Shown here in pieces: positions 45,055 through 55,184 of a DNA stretch of 64,000 nt. Made by a program: the position numbers and the translations under genes. The notes beneath the pieces are model-generated. The model saw only the letters and a program-made list of their open reading frames with translations. It was not told the DNA's origin and made no database searches. Source of the DNA: Bacteroidota bacterium (GTDB lineage: Bacteria > Bacteroidota > Bacteroidia > Flavobacteriales_D > Crocinitomicaceae); the NCBI GenBank assembly GCA_016192075.1, contig JACPUU010000008.1, positions 62,001 through 126,000 of the forward strand, in the 5' to 3' direction. How positions within the stretch are numbered: position 1 is the stretch's first letter; each line of letters begins with the position of its first letter.

Positions 45055-45774
45055 CTATTCAAATTTGACCTGCTCAAACGGATTGAATACGTTCATTGGA
45101 TTCAATTCAACCACCGTTTTATTTTCCACTTTCATGGTGCGGGAAGGGAATTGTTCCATAATAGACATATCATGCGTTGCCATTAAAACTGAGGTGCCTT
45201 CTTTGGCAATTGCCATTAAAACAGCCATTACCTCACGCGACGTTTCCGGATCAAGATTTCCCGTTGGTTCATCTGCCAGAATAAATTTTGGATTATTTAC
45301 CAATGCACGGGCAATGGAAACACGCTGCTGCTCACCGCCTGATAACTGGTGCGGCATTTTTACACCCTGGTGATCAAGCCCTACCAAACGCAAAACATCA
45401 TTGGCCTGTTTGGTAATTTCTGCTTTATTTTTCCAGCCGGTAGAACGCATTACAAAATAAAGATTTTCGTAAACCGTACGATCTGATAACAATTGAAAAT
45501 CCTGGAAAACAATGCCCAGCTGCCTTCTTAAAAAGGGAATTTCTTTGCGTTTTAACTGATGCAATTTATAGTCTGCCACTTCGCCCTCTCCTTTAGCCAG
45601 CGGTAACTCTCCGTATAAGGTTTTAAGCAAACTGCTTTTGCCTGCACCCGTTTTACCAATCAGGTATACAAATTCTCCTTTTTTCAGGTGAATATTCACG
45701 TCAGACAGAACAACGGTACCGCCCTGGCTTATTTCACCGTTTTTGATCCAGAAAATGTTGTCAGTTGATTCCAT
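45055..45774 (-). CDS. ftsE: Cell division ATP-binding protein FtsE
   Basis: 239 residues. ABC ATPase with Walker A IGKTGAGKSS (about 38-47), signature LSGGEQQRVSIARAL (about 143-157), Walker B FILADEPTGNLD, and H-loop ATHD. The short, FtsE-like length and LolD-like family features are typical. It works with FtsX to activate cell wall hydrolases at division. ftsX is not adjacent in this window. Confidence 0.9.
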   Translation of the reverse strand: MESTDNIFWIKNGEISQGGTVVLSDVNIHLKKGEFVYLIGKTGAGKSSLLKTLYGELPLAKGEGEVADYKLHQLKRKEIPFLRRQLGIVFQDFQLLSDRTVYENLYFVMRSTGWKNKAEITKQANDVLRLVGLDHQGVKMPHQLSGGEQQRVSIARALVNNPKFILADEPTGNLDPETSREVMAVLMAIAKEGTSVLMATHDMSIMEQFPSRTMKVENKTVVELNPMNVFNPFEQVKFE

Positions 45775-46128
45775 TTGAAATTATTCAATTGTAAAAGTAA
45801 ACGATTCAGTGTGACTTTAAGTCCCGACTGCGTCAAACTTATTCAAAATCTTTCAACCCTTAAAGGGTGTTTTGATTGCTGCCGCGCAGCTTATTTTCAG
45901 GTTACCCGGGCTCAAATGATTCGCCGTTCAGCGGCAACCGGAAAAAAGGGTAAGGGTTTTCAGGTGCAAAATAGTTTATTTCACCCGCAATAATCTTAAC
46001 ACAACCGCGTTTATAACTTTCAAATACCCCTCACACTACCCCTTCTCATCGAACGTACTTTTACAGATTGATACAATTGCAGCATTCCCCACTGCTGTAA
46101 GCGAATCAAAATAAACGGACAAAAACGT
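45775..46128. other. 354-nt gene-free stretch
   Basis: No convincing gene. It contains a small palindrome ACCCTT-A-AAGGGT (about 45857-45869). TAACTTTC at 46013-46020 resembles a -7 box for the TPR gene but is not a good match. A 72-codon + strand frame from 45775 has no coding character I can support. Confidence 0.5.
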
Positions 46129-49100
46129 ATGATGCGTAGCGGTGTTTTATTTCTCCTTTTTCTGAACCTGGCTGTTTTTGCACAGCAATCAGAACGCTAT
46201 ACCAGCGACTATTCGCATTACTATACAGCTGAAGATCTTTTTGAAAAACAAAAATACAGTGCCGCCCAGCAGGAATTCAAACTCTTTATGGATGAAGTGG
46301 CTGATGCCAACGATCCGTTTTTTATCAAGGCTAAATATTACCATGCACTTTGCGCGCTATACCTCTACCACGCCGATGCTGAAAAACTGCTTTTAGGTTA
46401 CCTGGCTGAATACCCTGAGAGTATTCACCGGATGGAAATCTATTTTGAACTGGGTAAATATTACTACCGCAAAAAAAACTACAAAACAGCTATTGAATGG
46501 CTCACTCAGATAGACACATACAACCTGAAAGATGAACAAAAGGGAGAATATTATTTTAAACTGGGGTATGCCTATTTCAGCGAAAATCAGCTAAAAGAAG
46601 CACGCAACGCATTCTACGAAATCATTAATGCCGACAGCGAATATTACGGCCCTGCCCTGTATTACTATTCACACATTGCGTATACTGAAAAAAGTTACCA
46701 AACTGCCCTCGAAGGATTTCTGAAACTGGAGAACAACCCCAGTTTTCTGGAAACGGTTCCATACTACATTGCACAGATTTATTACCTGCAGGGCCGTTAC
46801 GATGAACTCATTGCCTACGCACCTTCTATTCTTGATTCGGTTGACACCAAAAATTCTGTTGGTATTGAACACCTGGTGGGTGATGCGTTTTACCAGATGG
46901 GAAAATACGATGAAGCAGTCCCTTTCCTGGAAAACTATAACCGCAAAAGCGCCACCACCCGTGATGATGATTACCAGCTGGGATATGCCTATTTCATGAG
47001 CAAAGACTATGTCAACGCCATTAAAATGTTTGACAAAGTTGCCAAAACAAAAGATGAACTGGGGCAGGTTTCACTCTACCATATTGGCGAATGTTACCTG
47101 AAACTCGATAACCTGTATTATGCGCGGAATGCCTTTGAACTGGCGTCTACCCTGCCTTTTGATGCCGCGGTTGAAGAAGATGCTTTGTACAATTACGCCG
47201 TACTTTGTTATAAACTTGATTTTAACCCGTTCAATGATGCGGTAGAAGCATTTAACCTGTACCTGACACGTTACCCCAAATCAAACCGCAACCAGGATAT
47301 TCATGAATACCTGGTGAATATTTACACCACCATGAAAAATTATCCGGCAGCACTGGCCTCGCTGGACAAAATAGAAAACAAAGACTTTAAACTTAAGACA
47401 GCCTACCAGCTGATGGCTTATAATTATGGGGTTGAACTGTTCCAGAACAATGAGCTGGATAAGTCCATTGAAAATTTTATTCTTGTCAAAAAATACCCGC
47501 TTGACCCCAAACTGAATGCACTGAGCAATTACTGGATAGCCGAAGCCTTTTACCGCAAACGTGATTTCCCCGGTGCCATCAGTTCATACCGCAAATTTCT
47601 TGAAGAGCCCGGTGGATTTGGGTTGCCGCAGCACAATGATGCCTTTTACAACATTGGTTACTGTTATTACAACCAATCTGATTTTTTTAATGCCGCAACG
47701 GCTTTCAGAACCTTTACGCAAGATGCCGGTGAAACATCCAGGGATAAAATTGCCGATGCTTACCTGCGCATTGGTGACTGTTACTTTATTCAAAAACCGG
47801 CCGACGATAACAATGCCATTTTATTTTACCAAAAGGCCATTGAAACCGGTGCCGGGCAAGCTGATTATGCCAAATACCAGATAGGTTTGTCATACGGGTT
47901 TCTGTCAAAATATTCTGAAAAAATCAGTATGATGCTTGACATTGTAAACAACCACCGCGGTTCTGTTTTCATTGTGCCTGCCTTGTACGAAGTGGCCGAA
48001 ACATACCGGGTAACTGAAGATCACACCAACGCCAAACGGTATTACAACCAGTTGCTGCTTGATTATCCAACCCACCAGCACGCGGTAGATGCCATGTTTC
48101 AGCTGGGGGTTATTTACTTTACCTCTAAAGAATATCAAAGTGCCGAATCACAATTTCTGCGGATACTGAATGAATATCCAAACTCACCGCGCCAGAAAGA
48201 AACCATTGAGATTTTACGTGATGTTTATTCAGCCATGGGACAGCCTGAAAAATATGTGGCCCTGCTTGATAAAATGGATATTCAGCTGGACGATTCAGCC
48301 CAGGATGATCTTTTGTTTGATGCCGCCATGCGCCCTTATGAAGATTCACTTTACAGTGCAGCCGTTACCGGGTTTGAAAAATACCTGGCCCATAGTACGC
48401 ATCCGAAAAAAGAACTGGAAGCATTATACTATTTAGGCAGCAGTTACTACCAACTTGGCAACAAAGAAAAATGCGTGGAGGTATACCGGAAAGTGCTTGC
48501 AAAACCAACCAGCATCTTCACTGAATCTGCCGCGCTGGTTGTTTCAAAACACGATTACGACCTGAAAAATTACGACACCGCCCTGGACGCTTATAAAAAA
48601 CTGGAAATGAGCGCCACCTATGCTCAAAACAGGCTTATTGCCAAAATCGGGCTGATGCGTTGTTACACGTTCCGCAACGAATTTGATTTTGCACGGCCTT
48701 ATGCGCAGGATGTTTTGAAAGACTCACTTTCACTTGACAACGTAAAAATTGAAGCCAATTATGTTATTGGCAAAGCCGAGTATGAAGATGGTAACTACAA
48801 CGGCGCGCTGGATTACCTGATGTTTGTTTCATTCAACTCAAGCGGTGCCATTGGTGCAGAATCACAATACCTGGTTGCCCTTATTTATCACCTGCAGGAG
48901 GATTACAGCGGCTCAGAAGCAGAAGTGCGATCCATCGTCAAAAAACGGTCAAGCTACAGTTACTGGGTTGCAAAAGCACTGATACTACAGGCAAAAAATT
49001 CCATGGCTATTGAAGATTACGTGCAGGCTGAGTACACCATCAACTCAGTACTTACCAATTACAAAGTAACCGATGACGGCATACTGCAGGAAGCGCAGGA

Positions 49101-49194
49101 GGTCAAAGACCAACTTATGACACTGAAAAATCAACAGAAAGATATTCAGAATGACAATGGCGGAACTATAGAAATAGGAGGTGACAATGAATAA
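46129..49194 (+). CDS. Secreted tetratricopeptide-repeat protein
   Basis: 1021 residues. Signal peptide (about 1-18, ending VFAQ) and many TPR-like helix pairs throughout (for example DEQKGEYYFKLGYAYFSENQLKEARNAFYEI split near 115-145; HQHAVDAMFQLGVIYFTSKEYQSAESQFLRIL split near 640-675). Likely periplasmic, or attached to an outer-membrane partner, as a scaffold. The next gene, an outer-membrane barrel, overlaps its end by 8 nt with an SD site inside it. No function can be named. Confidence 0.9.
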   Translation: MMRSGVLFLLFLNLAVFAQQSERYTSDYSHYYTAEDLFEKQKYSAAQQEFKLFMDEVADANDPFFIKAKYYHALCALYLYHADAEKLLLGYLAEYPESIHRMEIYFELGKYYYRKKNYKTAIEWLTQIDTYNLKDEQKGEYYFKLGYAYFSENQLKEARNAFYEIINADSEYYGPALYYYSHIAYTEKSYQTALEGFLKLENNPSFLETVPYYIAQIYYLQGRYDELIAYAPSILDSVDTKNSVGIEHLVGDAFYQMGKYDEAVPFLENYNRKSATTRDDDYQLGYAYFMSKDYVNAIKMFDKVAKTKDELGQVSLYHIGECYLKLDNLYYARNAFELASTLPFDAAVEEDALYNYAVLCYKLDFNPFNDAVEAFNLYLTRYPKSNRNQDIHEYLVNIYTTMKNYPAALASLDKIENKDFKLKTAYQLMAYNYGVELFQNNELDKSIENFILVKKYPLDPKLNALSNYWIAEAFYRKRDFPGAISSYRKFLEEPGGFGLPQHNDAFYNIGYCYYNQSDFFNAATAFRTFTQDAGETSRDKIADAYLRIGDCYFIQKPADDNNAILFYQKAIETGAGQADYAKYQIGLSYGFLSKYSEKISMMLDIVNNHRGSVFIVPALYEVAETYRVTEDHTNAKRYYNQLLLDYPTHQHAVDAMFQLGVIYFTSKEYQSAESQFLRILNEYPNSPRQKETIEILRDVYSAMGQPEKYVALLDKMDIQLDDSAQDDLLFDAAMRPYEDSLYSAAVTGFEKYLAHSTHPKKELEALYYLGSSYYQLGNKEKCVEVYRKVLAKPTSIFTESAALVVSKHDYDLKNYDTALDAYKKLEMSATYAQNRLIAKIGLMRCYTFRNEFDFARPYAQDVLKDSLSLDNVKIEANYVIGKAEYEDGNYNGALDYLMFVSFNSSGAIGAESQYLVALIYHLQEDYSGSEAEVRSIVKKRSSYSYWVAKALILQAKNSMAIEDYVQAEYTINSVLTNYKVTDDGILQEAQEVKDQLMTLKNQQKDIQNDNGGTIEIGGDNE
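49177..49187 (+). promoter_or_regulatory. Shine-Dalgarno AGGAGGTG before the outer-membrane barrel gene
   Basis: AGGAGG at 49177-49182 is a full match to the anti-SD and lies 4 nt before ATG 49187. Such strong sites are rare in Bacteroidota. It falls inside the last codons of the TPR gene and favours ATG 49187 over GTG 49181. Confidence 0.6.
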
Positions 49195-50899
49195 GCATTC
49201 GTTCATAGTACTTATCGTAACACTGTTTCCATTTTTGGCAAACGGGCAGGAAGATCCACAGGTGTGGACCAACATCACCGTGGGCGAACGTATTATTACC
49301 CCGGCCTACCGCATTACCGAAAATCCGGTTATTGTAGATACTGTTATTGCCAGCCCCACCATTCAGTACCCGCTTTTGAGCCGGCACATGAAAACAGATA
49401 TCAGCATAACACCCATTGAACCTTCTAAAGTAAAAATTGTGGAGAAGCTGGATAAATTGTATCCGGGTTACGTGCGTTTGGGTATTGGAAATTATGCCAG
49501 CCCGATGGGTGAAATTTACTACAATTCCATGCGCAACCGCAAAGTAAATTATGGCGTGGCCATTAAGCACAATTCGTCGTTTGGTAATATCAAAGACTAC
49601 GCCCCAAGCTCATTTGATTATACAACAGGCCGTTTATTCGGTGATTTTTTCACTACTAAATTCAGACTACAACCTGAGTTCAATTATTTAAATCACGGCT
49701 ATCATTATTACGGTATCCGTGATACGGCTCACCTTATTTCAAAAGATTCACTTACAAACCGGGTACAGGGCATTGGCGGCAGTTTCCGCTTTTCAAATTA
49801 CACCTCGCGTGACAGTGCAATACTGCTCTACAGCGTTTATACCAATTACATGTATTTTCATGAGTTTATAAATGATACGGATACCCTGGGACTGAACGGA
49901 AAAAACAACCGTTTTAACCTGGGCACTGAAATGAAATACAAGTTCAAAAAGAACATTTTTGCCGCCAACTTTGACATCAATTACAACCAGTACAATTACA
50001 ACCTGGCAGATACAGCTTTCAGCACCGGCTATTCAGCCCATGAACAAAAAAACTGGCTGATACACCTGCGGCCGACAATTTCTACCTATGGCGGCAAATG
50101 GAAAATTATTTATGGTGTTGACCTGAACATTGACACCCCGTCTGATACTGTTTTTAAAGTGGTTCCGGTATTTGAAGCCAAATACAGTTTGTTTAATGAC
50201 ATGTTCATTCCGTATATAGGGGTTGACGGTGGGGTTAAACAAAACTCATTCCAGAGCCTGAACCGTGAAAATGAATTTATGCTCTCTGGTGTAAATTTAC
50301 GCAATACCAAAACCATGAATTTTTATGGCGGAATTAAAGGTACACTTTCCAAAACCATTTCGTTTAATGCACGCGTGTCATACAAATTAATTGATAATTT
50401 ACCCCTGTTTGTGAACGACACCGTTTTCAGTGACATGTACCGTTTCAGGGTAATTTACAACAGCATGAATGTGTTTACACTGGACGGTTCATTCTCATAC
50501 CAGAACGGTGAAAAACTGAAAATTGACCTGATGGGTGAATACAACAATTACTCCAGCACACTTGTGGGTGATTTATATCAGTATGCCTGGCATTTACCAA
50601 CCTATGCGTTTACCTTGCGCGGTAATTACAACCTGTTTGAAAAAATCTATGTCAAAGCAGATTTTGTACTGAAAGGTGGCCGGACAAGTCCGTTTGGCTT
50701 GTTTGATTCTGACGCCACCACGGCCAATGCTGATTTAGGGGTTATGGCTGATGCAAACCTGCATGCTGAGTACCGGTACAGTAAACGATTATCTGCCTTT
50801 ATTCAGTTCAACAACCTGGCTGCACAGCGTTACCAGAAATGGTACGGATATCCGGTACAGGGCTTCCAGATAATGGGTGGCCTGACGTTTGGCTTTTAG
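49187..50899 (+). CDS. Outer-membrane beta-barrel protein paired with the TPR gene
   Basis: 570 residues. Signal peptide (about 1-21, MNKHSFIVLIVTLFPFLANG) and a barrel of alternating strands with many Tyr/Phe and Asn (for example GYHYYGI, NYMYFHEFI, NLNYNQYNYN-like segments), ending in a typical aromatic C-terminal strand GGLTFGF. No TonB plug is visible, so transport of a small solute or a structural role is possible. Overlap with the TPR gene implies they act together. Confidence 0.85.
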   Translation: MNKHSFIVLIVTLFPFLANGQEDPQVWTNITVGERIITPAYRITENPVIVDTVIASPTIQYPLLSRHMKTDISITPIEPSKVKIVEKLDKLYPGYVRLGIGNYASPMGEIYYNSMRNRKVNYGVAIKHNSSFGNIKDYAPSSFDYTTGRLFGDFFTTKFRLQPEFNYLNHGYHYYGIRDTAHLISKDSLTNRVQGIGGSFRFSNYTSRDSAILLYSVYTNYMYFHEFINDTDTLGLNGKNNRFNLGTEMKYKFKKNIFAANFDINYNQYNYNLADTAFSTGYSAHEQKNWLIHLRPTISTYGGKWKIIYGVDLNIDTPSDTVFKVVPVFEAKYSLFNDMFIPYIGVDGGVKQNSFQSLNRENEFMLSGVNLRNTKTMNFYGGIKGTLSKTISFNARVSYKLIDNLPLFVNDTVFSDMYRFRVIYNSMNVFTLDGSFSYQNGEKLKIDLMGEYNNYSSTLVGDLYQYAWHLPTYAFTLRGNYNLFEKIYVKADFVLKGGRTSPFGLFDSDATTANADLGVMADANLHAEYRYSKRLSAFIQFNNLAAQRYQKWYGYPVQGFQIMGGLTFGF

Positions 50900-50904
50900 C
50901 ACAC

Positions 50905-51564
50905 TCAGAAAGCAACACCTACTTTAAGGCCCATGTGGAAACGGGGTGCCATGGTTGATTTTTCATGGGCATAAGGTTCACCGGTAGTGGTATCATAATC
51001 CAGGGAGTTTGTGGTTATTTTACCAATGCCAAATCCGGCTGAATAGTCAACAAAAATATTGTCATCAAAAAAATAAACGTAACCAAAAGTAAGGCGTCCC
51101 ATTCCAATTTTTGTTGATTCTTCCAGCTGCTGATCCATGCCCATTAAATCAGTATAAAGTTTATTGTTGTGATAGTATTTGAATTTAAACTCAGGGGCTA
51201 CATAAAACTCATCGGCCGCGCGGAACGGGTAATAACGCCCACCCAGTAACATGCTGAAACCCATCAGCGGTTCAACACTCTCATCATTAATCACAAAATT
51301 ATCATTCCAGATCATGGATGCGTAATTGGATAACGTAGTACCCAGCCCGATTTCTGCCGAAAAATTCTTGTTCAGAATGCGCTCGTAATAGAGCCCAAAA
51401 TCACCGGCAAAAGCTTCAAATACGTTAAACTTTACCAGGTTGTATTTTGACCAGTATTCCGGCTCTTTCGATTCAGATGAGTTAAAAACAACCACTTTGG
51501 GGCCGTCCTGGGCAAAAGAGGCCAGTGTTAAAAAGAAGAAACCAGCCAGGAGCATTTTTTTCAT
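50905..51564 (-). CDS. Outer-membrane beta-barrel protein
   Basis: 219 residues from ATG 51564 (MKKMLLAGFFFLTLASFAQ signal peptide). Antiparallel strand pattern with Gly and aromatic residues (for example FSAEIGLGTTLSNYA, DYSAGFGIG) and the C-terminal strand FHMGLKVGVAF. A small barrel of the OmpA/OmpW-like size class. Convergent with the previous barrel gene, with a 5-nt gap, but no common function is visible. Confidence 0.8.
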   Translation of the reverse strand: MKKMLLAGFFFLTLASFAQDGPKVVVFNSSESKEPEYWSKYNLVKFNVFEAFAGDFGLYYERILNKNFSAEIGLGTTLSNYASMIWNDNFVINDESVEPLMGFSMLLGGRYYPFRAADEFYVAPEFKFKYYHNNKLYTDLMGMDQQLEESTKIGMGRLTFGYVYFFDDNIFVDYSAGFGIGKITTNSLDYDTTTGEPYAHEKSTMAPRFHMGLKVGVAF

Positions 51565-51747
51565 AATACACAATTTATGCTACGTATCAAAGATAGTAAT
51601 TATACGCCCTGATAACGTCAAAATAGCGCGTTTAGTGAGTCAGGGTAAATGAATTTGTTATATTTGAACTGCCTGGCCCAAAACAAAACAACCGGTTTAG
51701 ACGATTTTACAGCTGGTTTACCAAAGGCAATTTATTAATTCAATACT

Positions 51748-53352
51748 ATGAAAAAAAAGTTTTTTTACCTGATGAGCGCTGTTGCCATGACAGTGTCCGG
51801 ATTCACTTTCGCGCAGGAAGTTGAAATCCACAACGGAGCCCAGTTTACCACAGACCGGCTGGAATATGTAGAATCTATCCTGGATGCAAACGGAAACAAC
51901 GTATCGTTTCTGACCAGAACAGGGATGCTTGGAAACAAGTTCAGGGTTTTGAACCTGGACGGAGAACTTAACGAGGAATCAAAATTCAGCATTGAAATTC
52001 CTGAAGTAAACGGCAAAAAATTAAAATATTTCTGGTCTGTCAAACTTGGATCAAGTGTCTACTTTTTGTCGCGTTATTTTGACAATAAAGCAAATGATTA
52101 CTACCTGTATGCTTCAGAGCTGGATCCTAAAACCGGTAAATTTATCCGCCACCTGGAGGCGCTGAAAGTAAACAACAAAGATTTCAAAGGTTTTGTTAAC
52201 CCGTTTTCTGCAGTGCGCAGTGTTGATTCTACCAAAGTGCTTTTCATCACCGAATACCCTACCGCACAAAATGAAAATGCGCGTTACGGACTGAAAGTGG
52301 TACACAATGACATGACTGAAATCTGGTCAAAAGACATTGAGTTTCCAATCAAAGACAAAGACTTTACCCTGCAGGATTATGATGTGGATAAAGACGGAAA
52401 TATTCACTTTGTTGCCGCTGTGCGTATGACTATGAGTGAGCGTGATGAAAAAGATTCAAAAGGAAAATATTACATCAACATCTATTCGTATTTCCACGAA
52501 ACCGGTGAATTGAAACAATACGAAATTGGTTTCACTGAAGAAATTATCCGCACCATTGACCTGGAGGTAAATGAAAAAAATGAACTGGTAGGAACCGGCT
52601 TTTACAGTGAGCGTAAATTTGTAGACTCTTACAAAGGCTTTTTCTACCTGCGCATTGATCCAAAAAGCAAAGAAGTGGTTGCCAAAAACCTGTCTGCATT
52701 CAGCACTGAGCTGTTAACTGAAATTATTGGTGAGCGCCGCGCTGAAAAAGGAAAAGAAATGCCTCCGTACCTGATTCGTGCTTCTATTCCACTGGATGGC
52801 GGTGGAATGGCCGTAGTAGCTGAACATTATGTTTACACTTACCAGACGACAGATGACGGACAAACGTTTGAAACCTGGTTGTATGGTAACGTGGTGGTAA
52901 TGTTTATTGATGCCGATGGTAAAATGAAAACAGCTGCTGTTTTGAAAAAGAAACAGCTGTGTACTGCCAAAAATGGTAACCCAACAGTATTGCAGTTAAT
53001 GGGTGTTGGAATGTACCCGGGTTCAAACGAACTACCTTATTATGGAATTGGTATTATGCAAAACAAAGGCAACATTTACATTTTGTACAATGATAATCCT
53101 AAAAATGCGGAGCGCCTTACTTCAGGCAAAAACCCGCTTTCAGTAAGACAAAAGAACTCTATTACCTACCTGGTTTCAATCACACCTGACGGAAAACTGA
53201 CATCCAGCGAGTTGTTCAAATCCAAAGACAAAGAGGCAGGTTATAACATGCCGCTGATGCCTAGAAGCTCTGTTCAGTATTCAGCAAACGATATGGTTGT
53301 AGTTGGCGCAAAAGGTAAATACATGCGTACAGCCCGTGTATCTATCAAATAA
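51748..53352 (+). CDS. Secreted protein, paralogue A of a tandem pair
   Basis: 534 residues with a signal peptide (about 1-22). I do not recognise a domain. The start VEIHNGAQF after the signal and several later blocks (YLVSITPDGKL, NPKNAERL, RIDPKSKE) align by eye with the next gene. The sequence suggests a mostly beta protein. A TATATTTG box at 51659-51666 may be its promoter. Part of an envelope or secreted-protein cluster. Confidence 0.75.
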   Translation: MKKKFFYLMSAVAMTVSGFTFAQEVEIHNGAQFTTDRLEYVESILDANGNNVSFLTRTGMLGNKFRVLNLDGELNEESKFSIEIPEVNGKKLKYFWSVKLGSSVYFLSRYFDNKANDYYLYASELDPKTGKFIRHLEALKVNNKDFKGFVNPFSAVRSVDSTKVLFITEYPTAQNENARYGLKVVHNDMTEIWSKDIEFPIKDKDFTLQDYDVDKDGNIHFVAAVRMTMSERDEKDSKGKYYINIYSYFHETGELKQYEIGFTEEIIRTIDLEVNEKNELVGTGFYSERKFVDSYKGFFYLRIDPKSKEVVAKNLSAFSTELLTEIIGERRAEKGKEMPPYLIRASIPLDGGGMAVVAEHYVYTYQTTDDGQTFETWLYGNVVVMFIDADGKMKTAAVLKKKQLCTAKNGNPTVLQLMGVGMYPGSNELPYYGIGIMQNKGNIYILYNDNPKNAERLTSGKNPLSVRQKNSITYLVSITPDGKLTSSELFKSKDKEAGYNMPLMPRSSVQYSANDMVVVGAKGKYMRTARVSIK

Positions 53353-53403
53353 TTTCAGCAGGCCGGATTACCCGGTTAACTACTGCATTATAACTTAAAC
53401 GAA

Positions 53404-53431
53404 GAAGAGGCCTTGTGCCTCTTCTTTTTTT
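53404..53431 (+). terminator. Terminator between the paralogues
   Basis: GAAGAGGC-CTTGT-GCCTCTTC followed by TTTTTTT. Ends the transcript of the first paralogue. Confidence 0.85.
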
Positions 53432-53478
53432 GTCACTACCTTTAGTGTACTTCGAAAACGTCACTTAAACCAGCGTCT

Positions 53479-55095
53479 ATGCAAAAGTTACTGTATCTGA
53501 TTACACTGCTTGTATGCGTTAAAGGCTATAGCCAGGATGTTGAAATTCACAACGGGGCTGAATTTAAAATTGAAAAGAAAAAACGGGTAGATGGTTTTGT
53601 TGAAAACAATGACAACATGTTGTCCCTGGTTACCTATTCGTACAAACTTTTTGAAACAGCTGACAACCGCACATCGTTAATTGTTTTAGACGAGCAGCTT
53701 AATTTTTACAACCAGTTTCCCGTTACACTGCCCACCTCTGATGAAGGAAAAATAACGTTTCGTGAAACCAAAAAATTCAGGGAGCAACTCTACCTCATTT
53801 CACGCCAGTATGTTCGCGGATCAGGTGATCTCAGACTCTATGCTTCAGAGCTGGATGCTACCAACGGCGCACTGGGTACCAGCTATGAAATTTTTACCTA
53901 CAATGCACGGGAACAGGGATCGCTGGACCGCTATGACCTGCTTATGTCAGCCGACTCATCCAAAATGGCATTGATGATTGAGTACCGCACTAAAAAAGAT
54001 GAACCGGTAAAAACAGGTTTTCGTGTATACGATGAATCACTTAAAACCCTGTGGGAGGCCGACCTTGTTTTGCCGGAAACTGACAGGAACACCATCATAA
54101 CCGATTACCTGGTAGATAACAGCGGCAACATACACCTGGTGGTGCGCATTCAGCTTGACAAAGCCGAACGGGATAAAAATGAAACCAATGTACGTTACAA
54201 ATATGCCCTGTTCAGTTATTTTCATGAATCTCAAACCATCAAGGAATATGACCTGTTTCTGCGCAATAATTACCTGACCGGGCTCACCATTATTCAAAAC
54301 AAAAACAACGAACTTATAGGCTCAGCATTCTATTCTGATGACCGTGCCACTTCGGGTATGTTAGGCTTTCTGAATTTCAGGCTGGACCTGGCAACCTATG
54401 AAATCAAAAATTCGAAAATGAATGATTTTGATGAAACGTTCCTCAAAAATTTTCTGACCGAGCGGCAGGTTGAAAAAGGCCGTGGTGTGCGCAATTTCAG
54501 AACACGCAACATTTTTCCAACCTCTGATAACGGATATGCTTTTGTGGTGGAAGAATTTGATTATTATGTACAAACCTATACGGCTTACAACCCATCTACC
54601 AAAACAACCGAAACCAAAACAACCGAACGGTGGATGTTTGGAGACGTGGTGGTATTTTATGTCAGTCCGGAAGGAGAGACCAAAGAAACAGGCATTCTTA
54701 AAAAGAACCAGTTTGCATCTTCCACCACCCAGGGATATTCCGGTCATGGACGCGACGGTTATGGCACCTATCATCCGGCGCGGTACTGGGGTATTTCTGC
54801 CATGATGAAAAATGACCGCATTTACATTGTTTACAATGACAACACCAAAAATACCGAGCCCGATGCACCAAAACTGTACACAGCGAGCAACATCAAAAAA
54901 TGCACGACCATGCTGGCCATTATTGGTCCCGGTGGTGAATTTTCCAATTCGGCCCTTTTCAAATCACGTGACAAAGCTGCCAAATACAAATCAGCACTTA
55001 TACCACGTTTCAATTATGTGTTCAGTGATTCAGAACAGGTTATTGTAGGTGGTGCCGCCAACTACCTGCGTTTTATGAAAATAAAGGTAAAGTAA
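53479..55095 (+). CDS. Secreted protein, paralogue B of a tandem pair
   Basis: 538 residues with a signal peptide (about 1-20, ending GYS). Unknown family. The start VEIHNGAEF and later blocks (RLYASELDATNGA, IIGPGGEFSNSALF, TERQVEKGRGVR) resemble paralogue A, so a tandem duplication is likely. A charged repeat TTKTTERWMFGD lies near 380-395. The gene has no strong promoter signal, and a repeat-protein gene follows at 55185. Confidence 0.75.
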   Translation: MQKLLYLITLLVCVKGYSQDVEIHNGAEFKIEKKKRVDGFVENNDNMLSLVTYSYKLFETADNRTSLIVLDEQLNFYNQFPVTLPTSDEGKITFRETKKFREQLYLISRQYVRGSGDLRLYASELDATNGALGTSYEIFTYNAREQGSLDRYDLLMSADSSKMALMIEYRTKKDEPVKTGFRVYDESLKTLWEADLVLPETDRNTIITDYLVDNSGNIHLVVRIQLDKAERDKNETNVRYKYALFSYFHESQTIKEYDLFLRNNYLTGLTIIQNKNNELIGSAFYSDDRATSGMLGFLNFRLDLATYEIKNSKMNDFDETFLKNFLTERQVEKGRGVRNFRTRNIFPTSDNGYAFVVEEFDYYVQTYTAYNPSTKTTETKTTERWMFGDVVVFYVSPEGETKETGILKKNQFASSTTQGYSGHGRDGYGTYHPARYWGISAMMKNDRIYIVYNDNTKNTEPDAPKLYTASNIKKCTTMLAIIGPGGEFSNSALFKSRDKAAKYKSALIPRFNYVFSDSEQVIVGGAANYLRFMKIKVK

Positions 55096-55184
55096 AAGCC
55101 CGGGGGTAAAACAGGACTTTTTTACACAGTTGATTGTATTTACCTAAATTTCATTAACTTAGATTCAACTAAAATTTAATTTGT

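Noticed and set aside
45775-45993. 72-codon + strand frame
   Set aside because: No coding character, family match or upstream signal that I can support.
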